Shown: piece by piece, positions 7,954 to 16,867 of the stretch
Numbering within the stretch: position 1 is the stretch's first letter
Layout: each line of letters begins with the position of its first letter
Assembly (NCBI RefSeq): GCF_001613145.1
Contig: NZ_BDBU01000027.1
Coordinates: 186,001 to 250,000, forward strand
Direction: 5' to 3'
DNA length: 64,000 nt
From: Nocardia jejuensis NBRC 103114
GTDB taxonomy: Bacteria > Actinomycetota > Actinomycetes > Mycobacteriales > Mycobacteriaceae
Notes under the pieces: generated by a model
Seen by the model: only the letters and a program-made list of their open reading frames with translations
What the model was told of the DNA's origin: nothing
Databases searched by the model: none
Position numbers and translations under genes: made by a program

Positions 7954-9161
7954 CTTCCATCAACGACGGCAAGCTGGTCCGGACCCAGGGCGTGACCGCG
8001 CCGCTGGGTTTCCGCGCCGCCGGTATCGCGGCCGGGATCAAAGTCAGCGGCAAGCCGGATCTGGCGCTGGTGTTCAGCGAGGGGCCGGAGTACTCCGCCG
8101 CGGGCGTGTTCACCCGCAACAAGGTCAAGGCCGCGCCGGTGCTGTGGTCGCAGCAGGTGCTCAGCGGCGGGCATCTGCGCGCGGTCATCCTCAATTCCGG
8201 TGGCGCGAACGCGTGTACGGGTCCGGGGGGATTCCAGGACACCCACGCCACCGCCGAGGAACTCGCGAAAGCGTTGAGCAACTGGGGAACCGAGACCGGC
8301 GCGGGCGAGATCGCGGTCTGCTCCACGGGTCTCATCGGCGATCGGCTCCCGATGGACAAGCTGATCCCGGGCATCACCGAGATCGTGCACGAGATGGGCG
8401 GCGGGCTCTCCGGCGGCGCGGAGGCCGCGCGCGCCATCATGACCACCGACACCGTGCCGAAAGAGGTCGCGTTCCACCACGAGAACAAGTGGAACGTCGG
8501 CGGCATGGCCAAGGGTGCGGGCATGCTCGCGCCGTCGCTGGCCACCATGCTCGTCGTGCTGACCACCGATGCGGTGGCCACGCCCGCGCAGCTGGACACC
8601 GCGCTGCGCAACGCCACCCGCATGACCTTCGACCGCCTGGACGTGGACGGCTCCTGCTCCACCAACGACACCGTGCTGCTGCTGGCCAACGGCGCGAGCG
8701 AGGTCGCCCCGACCCAGGACGAGCTGAACGCGGCCGTGCTGGCGGTCTGCGACGATCTGGCCGAGCAGCTCATGAACGACGCCGAGGGCGTCACCAAGAA
8801 GGTGCACATCACCGTCACCGGCGCGGTCAGTGAGGACGAGGCGCTCATCGGCGCGCGGGCACTGGCTCGCGACAGCCTGGTCAAGACCGCGTTCTTCGGC
8901 TCCGACCCGAACTGGGGCCGGGTGCTGGCCTCGATCGGCATCGCGCCGATCGAGCTGGACCCGAACCGGATCTCGGTGTCGTTCAACGGATTCCCGGTGT
9001 GCATCGACGGCGCGAGCGCGCCCGGCGCGCGGGAGGTGGACCTGTCCGGTCCCGATATCGCGGTGCTCGTCTCGCTCGGGCTCGGCGACGGGGAGGCCAC
9101 CGTGCGCACGACCGATCTCTCGCACGCGTACGTCGAGGAGAACTCGGCGTACAGCTCATGA
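7950..9161 (+). CDS. argJ: Bifunctional ornithine acetyltransferase / N-acetylglutamate synthase
   Basis: ArgJ recycles the acetyl group from N-acetylornithine to glutamate and can also make N-acetylglutamate from acetyl-CoA. It is an Ntn-hydrolase-fold protein that self-cleaves before Thr 199 in KGAGMLAPSLATML, giving alpha and beta subunits. The length of 403 residues is typical. AGGAG lies eight bases upstream of the GTG start at 7950. It overlaps argC and argB by four bases on each side. Confidence 0.97.
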   Translation: MTSINDGKLVRTQGVTAPLGFRAAGIAAGIKVSGKPDLALVFSEGPEYSAAGVFTRNKVKAAPVLWSQQVLSGGHLRAVILNSGGANACTGPGGFQDTHATAEELAKALSNWGTETGAGEIAVCSTGLIGDRLPMDKLIPGITEIVHEMGGGLSGGAEAARAIMTTDTVPKEVAFHHENKWNVGGMAKGAGMLAPSLATMLVVLTTDAVATPAQLDTALRNATRMTFDRLDVDGSCSTNDTVLLLANGASEVAPTQDELNAAVLAVCDDLAEQLMNDAEGVTKKVHITVTGAVSEDEALIGARALARDSLVKTAFFGSDPNWGRVLASIGIAPIELDPNRISVSFNGFPVCIDGASAPGAREVDLSGPDIAVLVSLGLGDGEATVRTTDLSHAYVEENSAYSS

Positions 9162-10075
9162 GCACCGATATCTCGCAGTTGTCCGCGCTGGACAAGGCGC
9201 ATGTGCTGGCCGACGCGCTGCCGTGGCTGCAGAAGTTCCGCGACAAGGTCGTGGTGGTCAAGTACGGCGGCAACGCCATGATCGACGACGACCTCAAGAG
9301 CGCGTTCGCCGCGGATATGGCGTTCCTGCGCACGGTCGGCGTGCACCCGGTGGTGGTGCACGGCGGCGGGCCGCAGATCAGCGCCATGCTGAAAAGGCTG
9401 GGCCTGCAAGGAGAATTCCGGGGCGGCTTCCGCGTCACCACGCCCGAGGTGATGGATGTGGTGCGGATGGTGCTGTTCGGTCAGGTCGGTCGCGAACTGG
9501 TCGGGTTGATCAACGCGCACGGGCCGTACGCGGTCGGCATCTCCGGTGAGGACGCGCACCTGTTCACCGCCACCCGGCGCACCGTGGACGTGGACGGCGC
9601 GGCCACCGATATCGGCCTGGTCGGCGACGTCACCTCGGTGAATCCGGACGCGGTGCTGGATCTCATCGCGGCGGGCCGGATTCCGGTCGTCTCCACCATC
9701 GCGCCCGACGCGCTCGGGGTGGTGCACAACATCAACGCCGACACCGCCGCGGCGGCGCTGGCCGAGGCCATCGGAGCCGAGAAGCTGGTCGTGCTCACCG
9801 ATGTCGAAGGCCTGTACACGAATTGGCCGGACCGATCCTCGCTGACCACGCGCATCGACACCGACCAACTCGCCGAGTTGCTGCCGAGCCTGGATGCGGG
9901 CATGGTGCCCAAGATGGAAGCCTGCCTGCGCGCCGTGGCGGGCGGTGTTCCGACCGCGCACGTGATCGACGGCCGGGTCCCGCATTCGGTGCTGCTGGAA
10001 CTGTTCACGGGGGAGGGCATCGGCACGATGGTCACCCCGGTCGCAGAGTCTTCGAACGACGGAGTGAAGTTATGA
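9158..10075 (+). CDS. argB: Acetylglutamate kinase
   Basis: ArgB phosphorylates N-acetylglutamate, the second and usually feedback-inhibited step of the pathway. The 305-residue protein shows the amino-acid-kinase motifs VVKYGGNAM and VVHGGGPQI, GEFRGGFRVT, and the C-terminal GMVPKMEA block. The N-terminal helix (LDKAHVLADALPWLQKF) is the type found in arginine-sensitive hexameric kinases. The ATG at 9158 overlaps the argJ stop. Confidence 0.97.
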   Translation: MSTDISQLSALDKAHVLADALPWLQKFRDKVVVVKYGGNAMIDDDLKSAFAADMAFLRTVGVHPVVVHGGGPQISAMLKRLGLQGEFRGGFRVTTPEVMDVVRMVLFGQVGRELVGLINAHGPYAVGISGEDAHLFTATRRTVDVDGAATDIGLVGDVTSVNPDAVLDLIAAGRIPVVSTIAPDALGVVHNINADTAAAALAEAIGAEKLVVLTDVEGLYTNWPDRSSLTTRIDTDQLAELLPSLDAGMVPKMEACLRAVAGGVPTAHVIDGRVPHSVLLELFTGEGIGTMVTPVAESSNDGVKL

Positions 10076-11286
10076 GCACAGCCGAGATTCAGCAGCGGTG
10101 GTCCGCCGCGCTGATGAACAACTACGGCACCCCGAAGATCGCGCTGGTGCGCGGTGCCGGTGCGGTGGTCTACGACGCCGACGGCAAGCGCTACCTGGAC
10201 TTCCTCGGCGGTATCGCGGTCAACAGCCTCGGGCACGCGCATCCGGCGATTCTGGAGGCGGTCACCCATCAGCTGGGCACGCTCGGGCATGTGTCGAATC
10301 TGTATGCGAGCGAACCGGTTATCGAGCTCGCGGAGCGCCTGCTGGCGCACTTCGGTGATGGACTCAGCGGTGACGGCCACGGCAAGGCGTTCTTCTGCAA
10401 CTCCGGTACCGAGGCCAACGAGGCCGCGTTCAAGATGGCGCGCCTGACCGGAAAGACCAAGATCGTCGCCTGTGAGGAGGCCTTCCACGGCCGGACCATG
10501 GGTGCGCTCGCGCTGACCGGTCAGCCCGCCAAGCGGGAACCGTTCGCGCCCATGCCCGCCGGAGTGGTGCACGTGCCCTACGGTGACGCGCTGGCCCTCG
10601 CGGCCGCCGTCGACAAGGACACCGCCGCGGTGTTCCTCGAGCCGATCATGGGCGAGAGCGGTGTCGTGGTGCCGCCGGCCGACTACCTGGCCAAGGCGCG
10701 CGCCATCACCAAACAGCAAGGCGCGCTGCTGATCCTGGACGAGGTGCAGACCGGTATCGGCCGCACGGGTGCGATGTACGCGCATCAGGCGGCGGGCATC
10801 GTGCCCGATGTGATCACCCTGGCCAAGGGTCTGGGCGGCGGCCTGCCGATCGGCGCGGTGCTCGCGCAGGGCGAGGCGGCGGCACTGCTGCAGCCCGGCA
10901 TGCACGGCACCACATTCGGCGGCAATCCGGTCTGTGCCGCGGCGGCGCTGGCCGTGCTGCGGACCATCGACGAGGAGGGACTGCTCGCGCACGTGGAGCA
11001 GGTCGGCAAGATCCTCGTCGACGGCATCGACAGCCTCGATCATCCGCTGATCGATCATGTGCGCGGCGCGGGTCTGCTGATCGGCATCCAGCTCACCGCC
11101 GGTATCTCCGCGCAGGTCGACGAGGCCGCGCGGGCGGCCGGATATCTGCTGAATCCCGCCAAGCCCGATGTGATCCGGTTGGCGCCGCCGCTCGTGCTCA
11201 CCGAAACCCAGGCCGAGAATTTCGTATCCGACCTACCCGGCATCCTCGATGCCGCGCAGGCCACAGCGGAGAAGGGCACCAAGTGA
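10072..11286 (+). CDS. argD: Acetylornithine aminotransferase
   Basis: ArgD is a class III PLP aminotransferase that converts N-acetylglutamate semialdehyde to N-acetylornithine using glutamate; it may also serve lysine synthesis. The 404-residue product has FHGRTMGAL, LDEVQTGIGRTG and the PLP Lys at about 252 in LAKGLGGGLPIG. GGAG precedes the ATG at 10072, which overlaps the argB stop. Confidence 0.97.
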   Translation: MSTAEIQQRWSAALMNNYGTPKIALVRGAGAVVYDADGKRYLDFLGGIAVNSLGHAHPAILEAVTHQLGTLGHVSNLYASEPVIELAERLLAHFGDGLSGDGHGKAFFCNSGTEANEAAFKMARLTGKTKIVACEEAFHGRTMGALALTGQPAKREPFAPMPAGVVHVPYGDALALAAAVDKDTAAVFLEPIMGESGVVVPPADYLAKARAITKQQGALLILDEVQTGIGRTGAMYAHQAAGIVPDVITLAKGLGGGLPIGAVLAQGEAAALLQPGMHGTTFGGNPVCAAAALAVLRTIDEEGLLAHVEQVGKILVDGIDSLDHPLIDHVRGAGLLIGIQLTAGISAQVDEAARAAGYLLNPAKPDVIRLAPPLVLTETQAENFVSDLPGILDAAQATAEKGTK

Positions 11287-12224
11287 GCATCCGGCATTTC
11301 CTGCGTGACGACGACGTCAGCCCGGCCGAGCAGGCCGAAATCCTGGCGCTGGCAGCGGAATTGAAGGCCGCCCCGCAGTCCCGGCGGCCGCTCGCCGGAC
11401 CGCGCGGTGTGGCGGTCATGTTCGAGAAGAACTCCACCCGCACCCGCTTCTCCTTCGAGATGGGCATCGCGCAGCTCGGCGGACACGCCGTGGTCGTGGA
11501 CGGCCGCGACACCCAGCTGGGTCGCGAGGAGACGCTCGCCGACACCGGCCGGGTGCTCTCGCGCTACGTGGACGCCATCGTCTGGCGCACCTTCGAGCAG
11601 ACCCGGCTGGACGAAATGGCGGGCGCGGCAACGGTTCCCGTCGTGAACGCGCTGTCCAACGAGTTCCATCCCTGCCAGGTGCTCGCGGATCTGCAGACCC
11701 TGAGGGAACGCAAGGGTGAGCTGGCCGGTCGCAACCTCACCTTCCTCGGTGACGGCGCGAACAATATGTCGCATTCGCTGCTGCTGGGCGGCGTGACCGC
11801 GGGCCTGAACGTGACCATCGCCGCCCCGGCGGGTTTCGAGCCGCTGCCGTGGATCGTGGACCTGGCCCAGAAGCGGGCCGCGGAGACCGGCGCGAGCATC
11901 ACCTTCACCGACGATCCGCGCGCGGCCGCCGAGGGTGCGGACGCGCTGGTCACCGATACCTGGACCTCCATGGGTCAGGAGAACGACGGTCGCGACCGCG
12001 TGGCTCCCTTCCGGCCCTTCCAGGTCAACGCGGAACTGATGGCCCTGGCCGCGCCCGATGTGACAGTGCTGCACTGCCTTCCGGCTCATCGCGGTGAAGA
12101 GGTCACCGACGAGGTGCTCGACGGCCCGCACAGCGCGGTCTGGGACGAGGCGGAGAACCGGCTGCACGCGCAGAAGGCGCTATTGGTCTGGCTGCTGGAG
12201 AAATTCGGGCGAGGTGAGGCGTGA
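11283..12224 (+). CDS. argF: Ornithine carbamoyltransferase
   Basis: ArgF makes citrulline from ornithine and carbamoyl phosphate. The 313-residue product has the carbamoyl-phosphate loop STRTR at about 51-55, DGANNMSHSLLLGG, DTWTSMGQE and the ornithine-binding HCLPAHRGEEV. The GTG start at 11283 overlaps the argD stop by four bases, and its own stop overlaps argR. Confidence 0.97.
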   Translation: MSIRHFLRDDDVSPAEQAEILALAAELKAAPQSRRPLAGPRGVAVMFEKNSTRTRFSFEMGIAQLGGHAVVVDGRDTQLGREETLADTGRVLSRYVDAIVWRTFEQTRLDEMAGAATVPVVNALSNEFHPCQVLADLQTLRERKGELAGRNLTFLGDGANNMSHSLLLGGVTAGLNVTIAAPAGFEPLPWIVDLAQKRAAETGASITFTDDPRAAAEGADALVTDTWTSMGQENDGRDRVAPFRPFQVNAELMALAAPDVTVLHCLPAHRGEEVTDEVLDGPHSAVWDEAENRLHAQKALLVWLLEKFGRGEA

Positions 12225-12751
12225 GCAGCGGCGAACGCCGTTCTCCCGCAGTGACTTCCGGTCGATCGGGTGCGGCGATCGCCCGCACCCGGGCCGGCCG
12301 CCAGGCGCGCATCGTCGCGATCCTGTCCCAGCACGAGGTGCGCAGCCAGTCCGAACTGGCCACCCTGCTGTCCGGGGAGGGGATCGACACCACCCAGGCC
12401 ACGCTCTCGCGTGATCTGGACGAACTCGGTGCGGTGAAACTGCGCGCGGCCGACGGCGGCGCGGGCGTGTACGTGGTTCCCGAGGACGGCAGCCCCGTTC
12501 GCGGTGTCACCGGCGGTACCGAACGTCTGTCGAAAATGCTTGGCGACCTGCTGGTTTCGACCGATTCCAGCGGCAATATCGCGGTCCTGCGCACCCCGCC
12601 GGGTGCCGCGCACTTCCTGGCCAGCGCGCTCGATCGATCGGCGCTGCCGGAGATCGTGGGCACCATCGCGGGGGACGACACCATCGCCGTGATCGCCCGC
12701 GAGCCCATGACCGGTGCGGAACTCGCGGCCAAGATCGAGTTGCTGGCTTAG
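12221..12751 (+). CDS. argR: Arginine repressor
   Basis: ArgR represses the arginine genes when arginine is bound. The 176-residue protein has an N-terminal winged helix (RQARIVAILSQHEVRSQSEL and the following ATLSRDLDELGAVK) and a C-terminal hexamerisation and arginine-binding domain ending VGTIAGDDTIAVIAR. A 25-residue Ser/Arg-rich extension precedes the DNA-binding domain. As the last gene of the operon it would be autoregulated through the ARG boxes upstream of argC. Confidence 0.96.
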   Translation: MSSGERRSPAVTSGRSGAAIARTRAGRQARIVAILSQHEVRSQSELATLLSGEGIDTTQATLSRDLDELGAVKLRAADGGAGVYVVPEDGSPVRGVTGGTERLSKMLGDLLVSTDSSGNIAVLRTPPGAAHFLASALDRSALPEIVGTIAGDDTIAVIAREPMTGAELAAKIELLA

Positions 12752-12843
12752 CGCGAGCGCCCGACACCCGCCGCGTCAGCGCTCGTTCGCCGTCCGGTGC
12801 GGTGGCGCGCCCTCGACGAGGGCGATCAGCGTCGTCGTGGCGC

Positions 12844-12875
12844 ATACCTCCGAGCGATTGTCGCGGCGGAGGTAT
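12844..12875 (+). terminator. Stem-loop after argR, probable terminator of the arg operon
   Basis: Nine-bp arms ATACCTCCG (12844-12852) and CGGAGGTAT (12867-12875) enclose a nested GCGA/TCGC stem with a three-base loop. It is followed by only three T residues, as is common for actinobacterial terminators. An attenuator-like or processing hairpin is the alternative. Confidence 0.55.
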
Positions 12876-13075
12876 TTCGCGTGGCCGAGTCGTTCGCGGC
12901 GAGTGGGCCGCGTGGGCGGTTGTTCGTGGCTGCGGGGTCGGAGGCATGGGGCCCTGTGTGATCGGTGGTCGTGCGGCGATGGCGGCTGGACGAGCGGTCC
13001 CGTGGCGGGTCGGCCGCTCGGGGCCGGGGCTCGTCGTGCGCGTTCCCACCAGTATTCGGATCAGGTAGATCCAGT

Positions 13076-13095
13076 TAGTTGTCGTACCGCAACTA
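13076..13095. promoter_or_regulatory. MarR-type palindromic operator upstream of the ABC exporter
   Basis: TAGTTG (13076-13081) and CAACTA (13090-13095) flank an 8-base centre with GTAC at the dyad; 16 of 20 positions are symmetric. TAGTTG-type half-sites are typical of MarR-family regulators. No marR gene is adjacent, so the regulator would be encoded elsewhere. Confidence 0.6.
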
Positions 13096-13137
13096 CTTGG
13101 CGCACTGTTCATGACGGTCCGCGAAGTAGGAGGCACG

Positions 13138-13182
13138 ATGAACGACAAGGCGTCCGATACCGGCTGGTGTCCCGGCTCATGA
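13138..13182 (+). CDS. 14-codon ORF with strong RBS, coupled to the ABC exporter
   Basis: A perfect AGGAGG at 13128-13133 precedes ATG 13138, the strongest ribosome binding site I see in the window. The ORF encodes MNDKASDTGWCPGS and its TGA (13180-13182) overlaps the ATG of the exporter gene at 13179 in an ATGA arrangement. It could be a leader peptide that opens translation of the exporter, or a sequencing or real frameshift that separates the true N terminus from the exporter. No similarity to a known peptide is claimed. Confidence 0.5.
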   Translation: MNDKASDTGWCPGS

Positions 13183-14990
13183 GTCTGATGCGAGGTGGCG
13201 CGCAGCTGAGCTCTGCGGTGGAACCCGACGGCAGGACCCTGCGGGACGGTCTGATGATCATGCTGCGGGGTTGCCGCGAGCATCCGGGCGCGGCGGCGCT
13301 GGCGCTGGGGGCGAGCCTGATCAACGGCGGGTGCATGGTGCTGGGCGCGAAAGCGGTGGGCTGGAGCATCGATCACGTGGTGGTGGCGGCGTTCCGGGAG
13401 GGCCGGTTCCTGCCGGGCGCGGCGGTGCTCGGGGCGCTCGCGGTGCTGGGGGTGTCGTTCCTGCGGGTGGTGACCATCATCGTGCGCGGGGTGGCCTCGG
13501 GCATCATCCAGTTCCGGAGCGAGGCGCGTACTCGCAGAGCCGTGGTGTCGCACTACCTGCGGCTCGGAATCTCCTGGCATCGGCGGAGTTCGGCGGGCGA
13601 ACTGGTCTCACGGGCGGTGTCGGATGTGCAGTCCGCCTGGGATCCGATGAAGCATTTCCCCTTCGCGTTCGGCATGGCCGGAATGCTGTTGCTGGTCCTG
13701 CTCGACGTCGCGCTCGCGGATCCCTGGCTGGCGGTGGTGGCGATGATCCTGATTCCGCTGCTGCTCGGTGCGAACCTGGCCTATCAGCGGGTGCTGGCGC
13801 CGCGAGCCCGCGAAGCGCAGACGCGGCGGGCCGAGGTCACCACGCTGGCGCACGAGGCCATCGCCGGGCAGCAGGTGATCCGCACGCTCGGGATCGCCGA
13901 CCGGGAGATCGAGCGGTTCGCCGCGGCGGCGGCCGGCGCTCGAGCCGCGAATCGCCGGATGGGCAGTGCCGGAGCCGTTTTCGATCCGGCCATCGAACTG
14001 ATGCCGCCGGTGGCGGCGCTGGTCATCCTCGCGATCGGCGTGACGCGGGTGGAGGCCGGGCACCTTGGCGTCGGCACCCTGGTCGGGGTGATCTATCTGC
14101 TGATCACCACCGCCATGCCGCTCAACGCGCTCGGTCGTTTCCTCGGTGTGCTGCCCACGGGTGTCGCCGGGCACGCGCGGGTCGATCAGGTACTCTCGGC
14201 CACCGAACGGCCGCGCCACGGCGACCGCGAACTCTCCGGATCGGGACCGGTCCCGCTCGAAATGCACGGCGTCGCTTTCGGTTACACCGCCGCCACGGCG
14301 GTCCGGGACCTGAGCCTGCGGGTGCCCGCGGGCAGCATCGTGGCGGTGGTCGGCCCGACCGGAGCGGGCAAGAGCACGGTGTTGGGGCTGCTGTCGTATC
14401 TGCTCGAACCCGGTGCCGGCGCGGTGCGGCTGGGCGACGTGGACGCGACCGCGCTCGCTCCGGAAGCCGTGCGGCGGCGGACCGCACTCGTCACCCAGAA
14501 TGCCTTCCTCTTCACCGACACGATCCGCGCCAACATCGCACTGGGGGAGCGGGAGTGCGACGAGCTCGTGTGGCGGGCGCTCGGGATCGCCGACGCGGCG
14601 GCCTTCGTGGCGGCGCTGCCCGAGGGACTCGATACGCTCATCACCGATACGGTCCAGCTGTCCGGCGGCCAGCGTCAGCGAATAGCGCTGGCGCGCGCGG
14701 TATTCCGGCGACCCGGACTGTTGCTGCTCGACGACGCCACCTCCGCGCTGGATCCGCTCGTCGAGCGCTCCGTCATCGACGCGCTACGCGGCGAATACGG
14801 CGGCGGCGAGCGCCGCACCACCGTGGTCCTGGTCGGGCATCGAGCCGCGACCATCGGGCTCGCGGATACCGTCGTGTTCCTCGGGAGCGGCCGGATCCTC
14901 GCGCAGGGAACGCATTGCGAACTGCTCGCCACCGAACCCGGCTACCGAGCGTTGCTGGGCGCGTACGACACCACCGAGGCCGTCGCATGA
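13179..14990 (+). CDS. Heterodimeric ABC exporter, subunit with degenerate catalytic site
   Basis: This 603-residue protein has an N-terminal six-helix exporter domain and a C-terminal nucleotide-binding domain: Walker A GPTGAGKST at about 392-400, signature LSGGQRQ, Walker B LLLLDDATSALD and H-loop His in VGHRAA. The residue after the Walker B Asp is Asp 519 instead of the catalytic Glu, the mark of the degenerate site in TM287/288-type heterodimers. It pairs with the next gene, with which it overlaps by four bases. The start at ATG 13179 is coupled to the 14-codon ORF. The substrate is unknown; drugs or lipids are typical. Confidence 0.88.
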   Translation: MSLMRGGAQLSSAVEPDGRTLRDGLMIMLRGCREHPGAAALALGASLINGGCMVLGAKAVGWSIDHVVVAAFREGRFLPGAAVLGALAVLGVSFLRVVTIIVRGVASGIIQFRSEARTRRAVVSHYLRLGISWHRRSSAGELVSRAVSDVQSAWDPMKHFPFAFGMAGMLLLVLLDVALADPWLAVVAMILIPLLLGANLAYQRVLAPRAREAQTRRAEVTTLAHEAIAGQQVIRTLGIADREIERFAAAAAGARAANRRMGSAGAVFDPAIELMPPVAALVILAIGVTRVEAGHLGVGTLVGVIYLLITTAMPLNALGRFLGVLPTGVAGHARVDQVLSATERPRHGDRELSGSGPVPLEMHGVAFGYTAATAVRDLSLRVPAGSIVAVVGPTGAGKSTVLGLLSYLLEPGAGAVRLGDVDATALAPEAVRRRTALVTQNAFLFTDTIRANIALGERECDELVWRALGIADAAAFVAALPEGLDTLITDTVQLSGGQRQRIALARAVFRRPGLLLLDDATSALDPLVERSVIDALRGEYGGGERRTTVVLVGHRAATIGLADTVVFLGSGRILAQGTHCELLATEPGYRALLGAYDTTEAVA

Positions 14991-16813
14991 CCATCGACTC
15001 GAAAACCGTGGTGCAACAGCGGAATTACGGAACTCTCGCGCTGCTGCGGCGGATCCGCCGCGATATCGCGTTGCCCGGGCGCGCGCTGGCCGCGATCGTG
15101 CTGCTGGCCGTCGTCGCCTCCTCCGGGCGCATCGTCATTCCGGTGACCATCCAGTACGCGCTCGACCACGCCCTGCTGGTGGAGGTGGATTCGGCCGCAC
15201 GCTCGCGGGTGGTGACGGCCGCGGTCCTCATCGGCCTGAGCGCCGTGTTGGCCGCGATGGTCGGCTCGTCGCTGATGAACCGCCGATTGATCGGCACCGT
15301 GGAGGAGGTGCTGCTCGCCCTGCGGGTGCGCGCCTTCGCCCGCATCCTGCGCCTCCCGGCCGCCGATCCGCGCGCCGAGTCGCGTGGGTCGCTGGTCGCG
15401 CGCATCACCAATGATGTGGACGCGGTCACCTTCTACGCCCAGTCCGGCGGAGTCACGCTGGTGCAGAACGTCTCTCAGATGGCGCTGGCGTCGGTGGTGA
15501 TGGCGGTGTATTCGTGGCCGCTGGCACTGCTCGTGCTCCTGGTTGGCGCGACGGTGCCGCTGGGCGGGCACGCGCTGCAGAAGGTCGTGTCCAGCCGGTT
15601 CGACCGGGTGCGGCGCGGCGTCGGTGATCTGTACGCCGGGATCTTCGAAATCCTGGCCGGTATCGACACGATTCGCGGCTACGGCATCGAGGACCGGATG
15701 CGGGCGCGCACCGATCGCCAGATCGACGCGGTCGCGGCCGCACAGCGGAAGACCCTGTGGCCGCTGAACTTCAATATCGCCATCGGTGAGACCAACAGCG
15801 GGCTGATCACCGCGTCGGTCCTGGTGGCGGGCACGGCCGCCGGTGTCGGCGCACTCGGCTGGGTCGGTGGATCCAGCGCCGGTGACGTGGTCGCCTTCCT
15901 GTTCCTGGTGACCTTCTTCGTTCGCCCCATGCAATTCGCGGTCGCCAATATCGCCGACGCGCGCAATGCCGAGGCCGGTCTGCGCCGGGTCGTGGAGATC
16001 CTGGATCTGCCCGTACCCGCGCAACACGGCGGTGCGACCCTGCCGCCGGGACCCGCCACGATCGAGTTCACCGGCCTGAACTTCCGCTACGGCACCGCCG
16101 ACCGCCTCGCCCTGCGAGGGATCACCCTGCGCATCGACGCGGGTGAACATGTCGCCGTGGTCGGTGAAACAGGTTCCGGTAAGAGCACTTTCGCCAAACT
16201 CGTGACCCGGCAACTGGTTCCGACCTCGGGTCGTCTCACCCTCTGGGGCATCGACGTCACCGACATCTCCGACGCCGATCTCGCCAGGCGGGTGGCGATC
16301 GTCCCACAGGACGCCTTCCTCTTCGACCGCACCGTGGGTGAGAACATCGCCCTCGGCCGCACCGATGCCACCGAAGCGGATGTTCTCGAAGTCCTCGACC
16401 GCCTCGGCCTCACCGACTGGATCGCAGGCCTGTCCGAGGGGCTCGACACCCCCGTCGGCCAACGCGGAGAAGCGCTCTCGGCAGGCGAACGTCAACTGGT
16501 GGCCCTCGCCCGCACCGCCCTGGTCGACCCCGATCTGCTGGTCCTGGACGAGGCCACCAGCGGCGTCGACTCCGGCACCGACGTGCGCGTCCAACGCGCG
16601 CTGTCCCACCTCACCGCCGGCCGCACCACCCTCACCATCGCCCACCGCATGTTCGCCGCCGAATCCGCCGACCGAGTCCTGGTCTTCCACGACGGTGAAA
16701 TCGCCGAAGACGGGCCTCACCGGGAATTGGCCGTCGCCGATGGTTTCTACGCTCGGCTGCACGCGGTCTGGGCGCAGGACTCCTCCGGGCACGCGGAGGC
16801 CCGGGTGGGGTGA
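14987..16813 (+). CDS. Heterodimeric ABC exporter, subunit with catalytic Glu
   Basis: The 608-residue partner half-transporter has six N-terminal helices and an NBD with Walker A GETGSGKST, signature LSAGERQ, Walker B LLVLDEATSGVD (catalytic Glu 522) and H-loop TIAHRM. Its signature departs from LSGGQ, and that signature faces the degenerate Walker site of the partner, so one ATP site is canonical and the other is not. This complementary asymmetry supports an obligate heterodimer. ATG 14987 overlaps the preceding stop. Confidence 0.9.
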   Translation: MTIDSKTVVQQRNYGTLALLRRIRRDIALPGRALAAIVLLAVVASSGRIVIPVTIQYALDHALLVEVDSAARSRVVTAAVLIGLSAVLAAMVGSSLMNRRLIGTVEEVLLALRVRAFARILRLPAADPRAESRGSLVARITNDVDAVTFYAQSGGVTLVQNVSQMALASVVMAVYSWPLALLVLLVGATVPLGGHALQKVVSSRFDRVRRGVGDLYAGIFEILAGIDTIRGYGIEDRMRARTDRQIDAVAAAQRKTLWPLNFNIAIGETNSGLITASVLVAGTAAGVGALGWVGGSSAGDVVAFLFLVTFFVRPMQFAVANIADARNAEAGLRRVVEILDLPVPAQHGGATLPPGPATIEFTGLNFRYGTADRLALRGITLRIDAGEHVAVVGETGSGKSTFAKLVTRQLVPTSGRLTLWGIDVTDISDADLARRVAIVPQDAFLFDRTVGENIALGRTDATEADVLEVLDRLGLTDWIAGLSEGLDTPVGQRGEALSAGERQLVALARTALVDPDLLVLDEATSGVDSGTDVRVQRALSHLTAGRTTLTIAHRMFAAESADRVLVFHDGEIAEDGPHRELAVADGFYARLHAVWAQDSSGHAEARVG

Positions 16814-16867
16814 GGGAGGGCGTGGACGGCCGCACCGCGATTCGGTGAGGACAAATAGTTGTAGTCG

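Larger units (their letters stand above)
12752..13137. other. Intergenic region between argR and the ABC exporter
   Basis: About 386 bases with no convincing gene. It holds a stem-loop 93 bases after argR and, near its right end, a palindromic operator and the ribosome binding site of a 14-codon ORF. The middle part (12880-13070) shows nothing I can interpret. Confidence 0.7.

Noticed and set aside
12714..13178. A longer N terminus for the first ABC exporter subunit, in frame back to 12714.
   Set aside because: It would overlap argR and cross the terminator and operator; the only strong start signal serves the 14-codon ORF.
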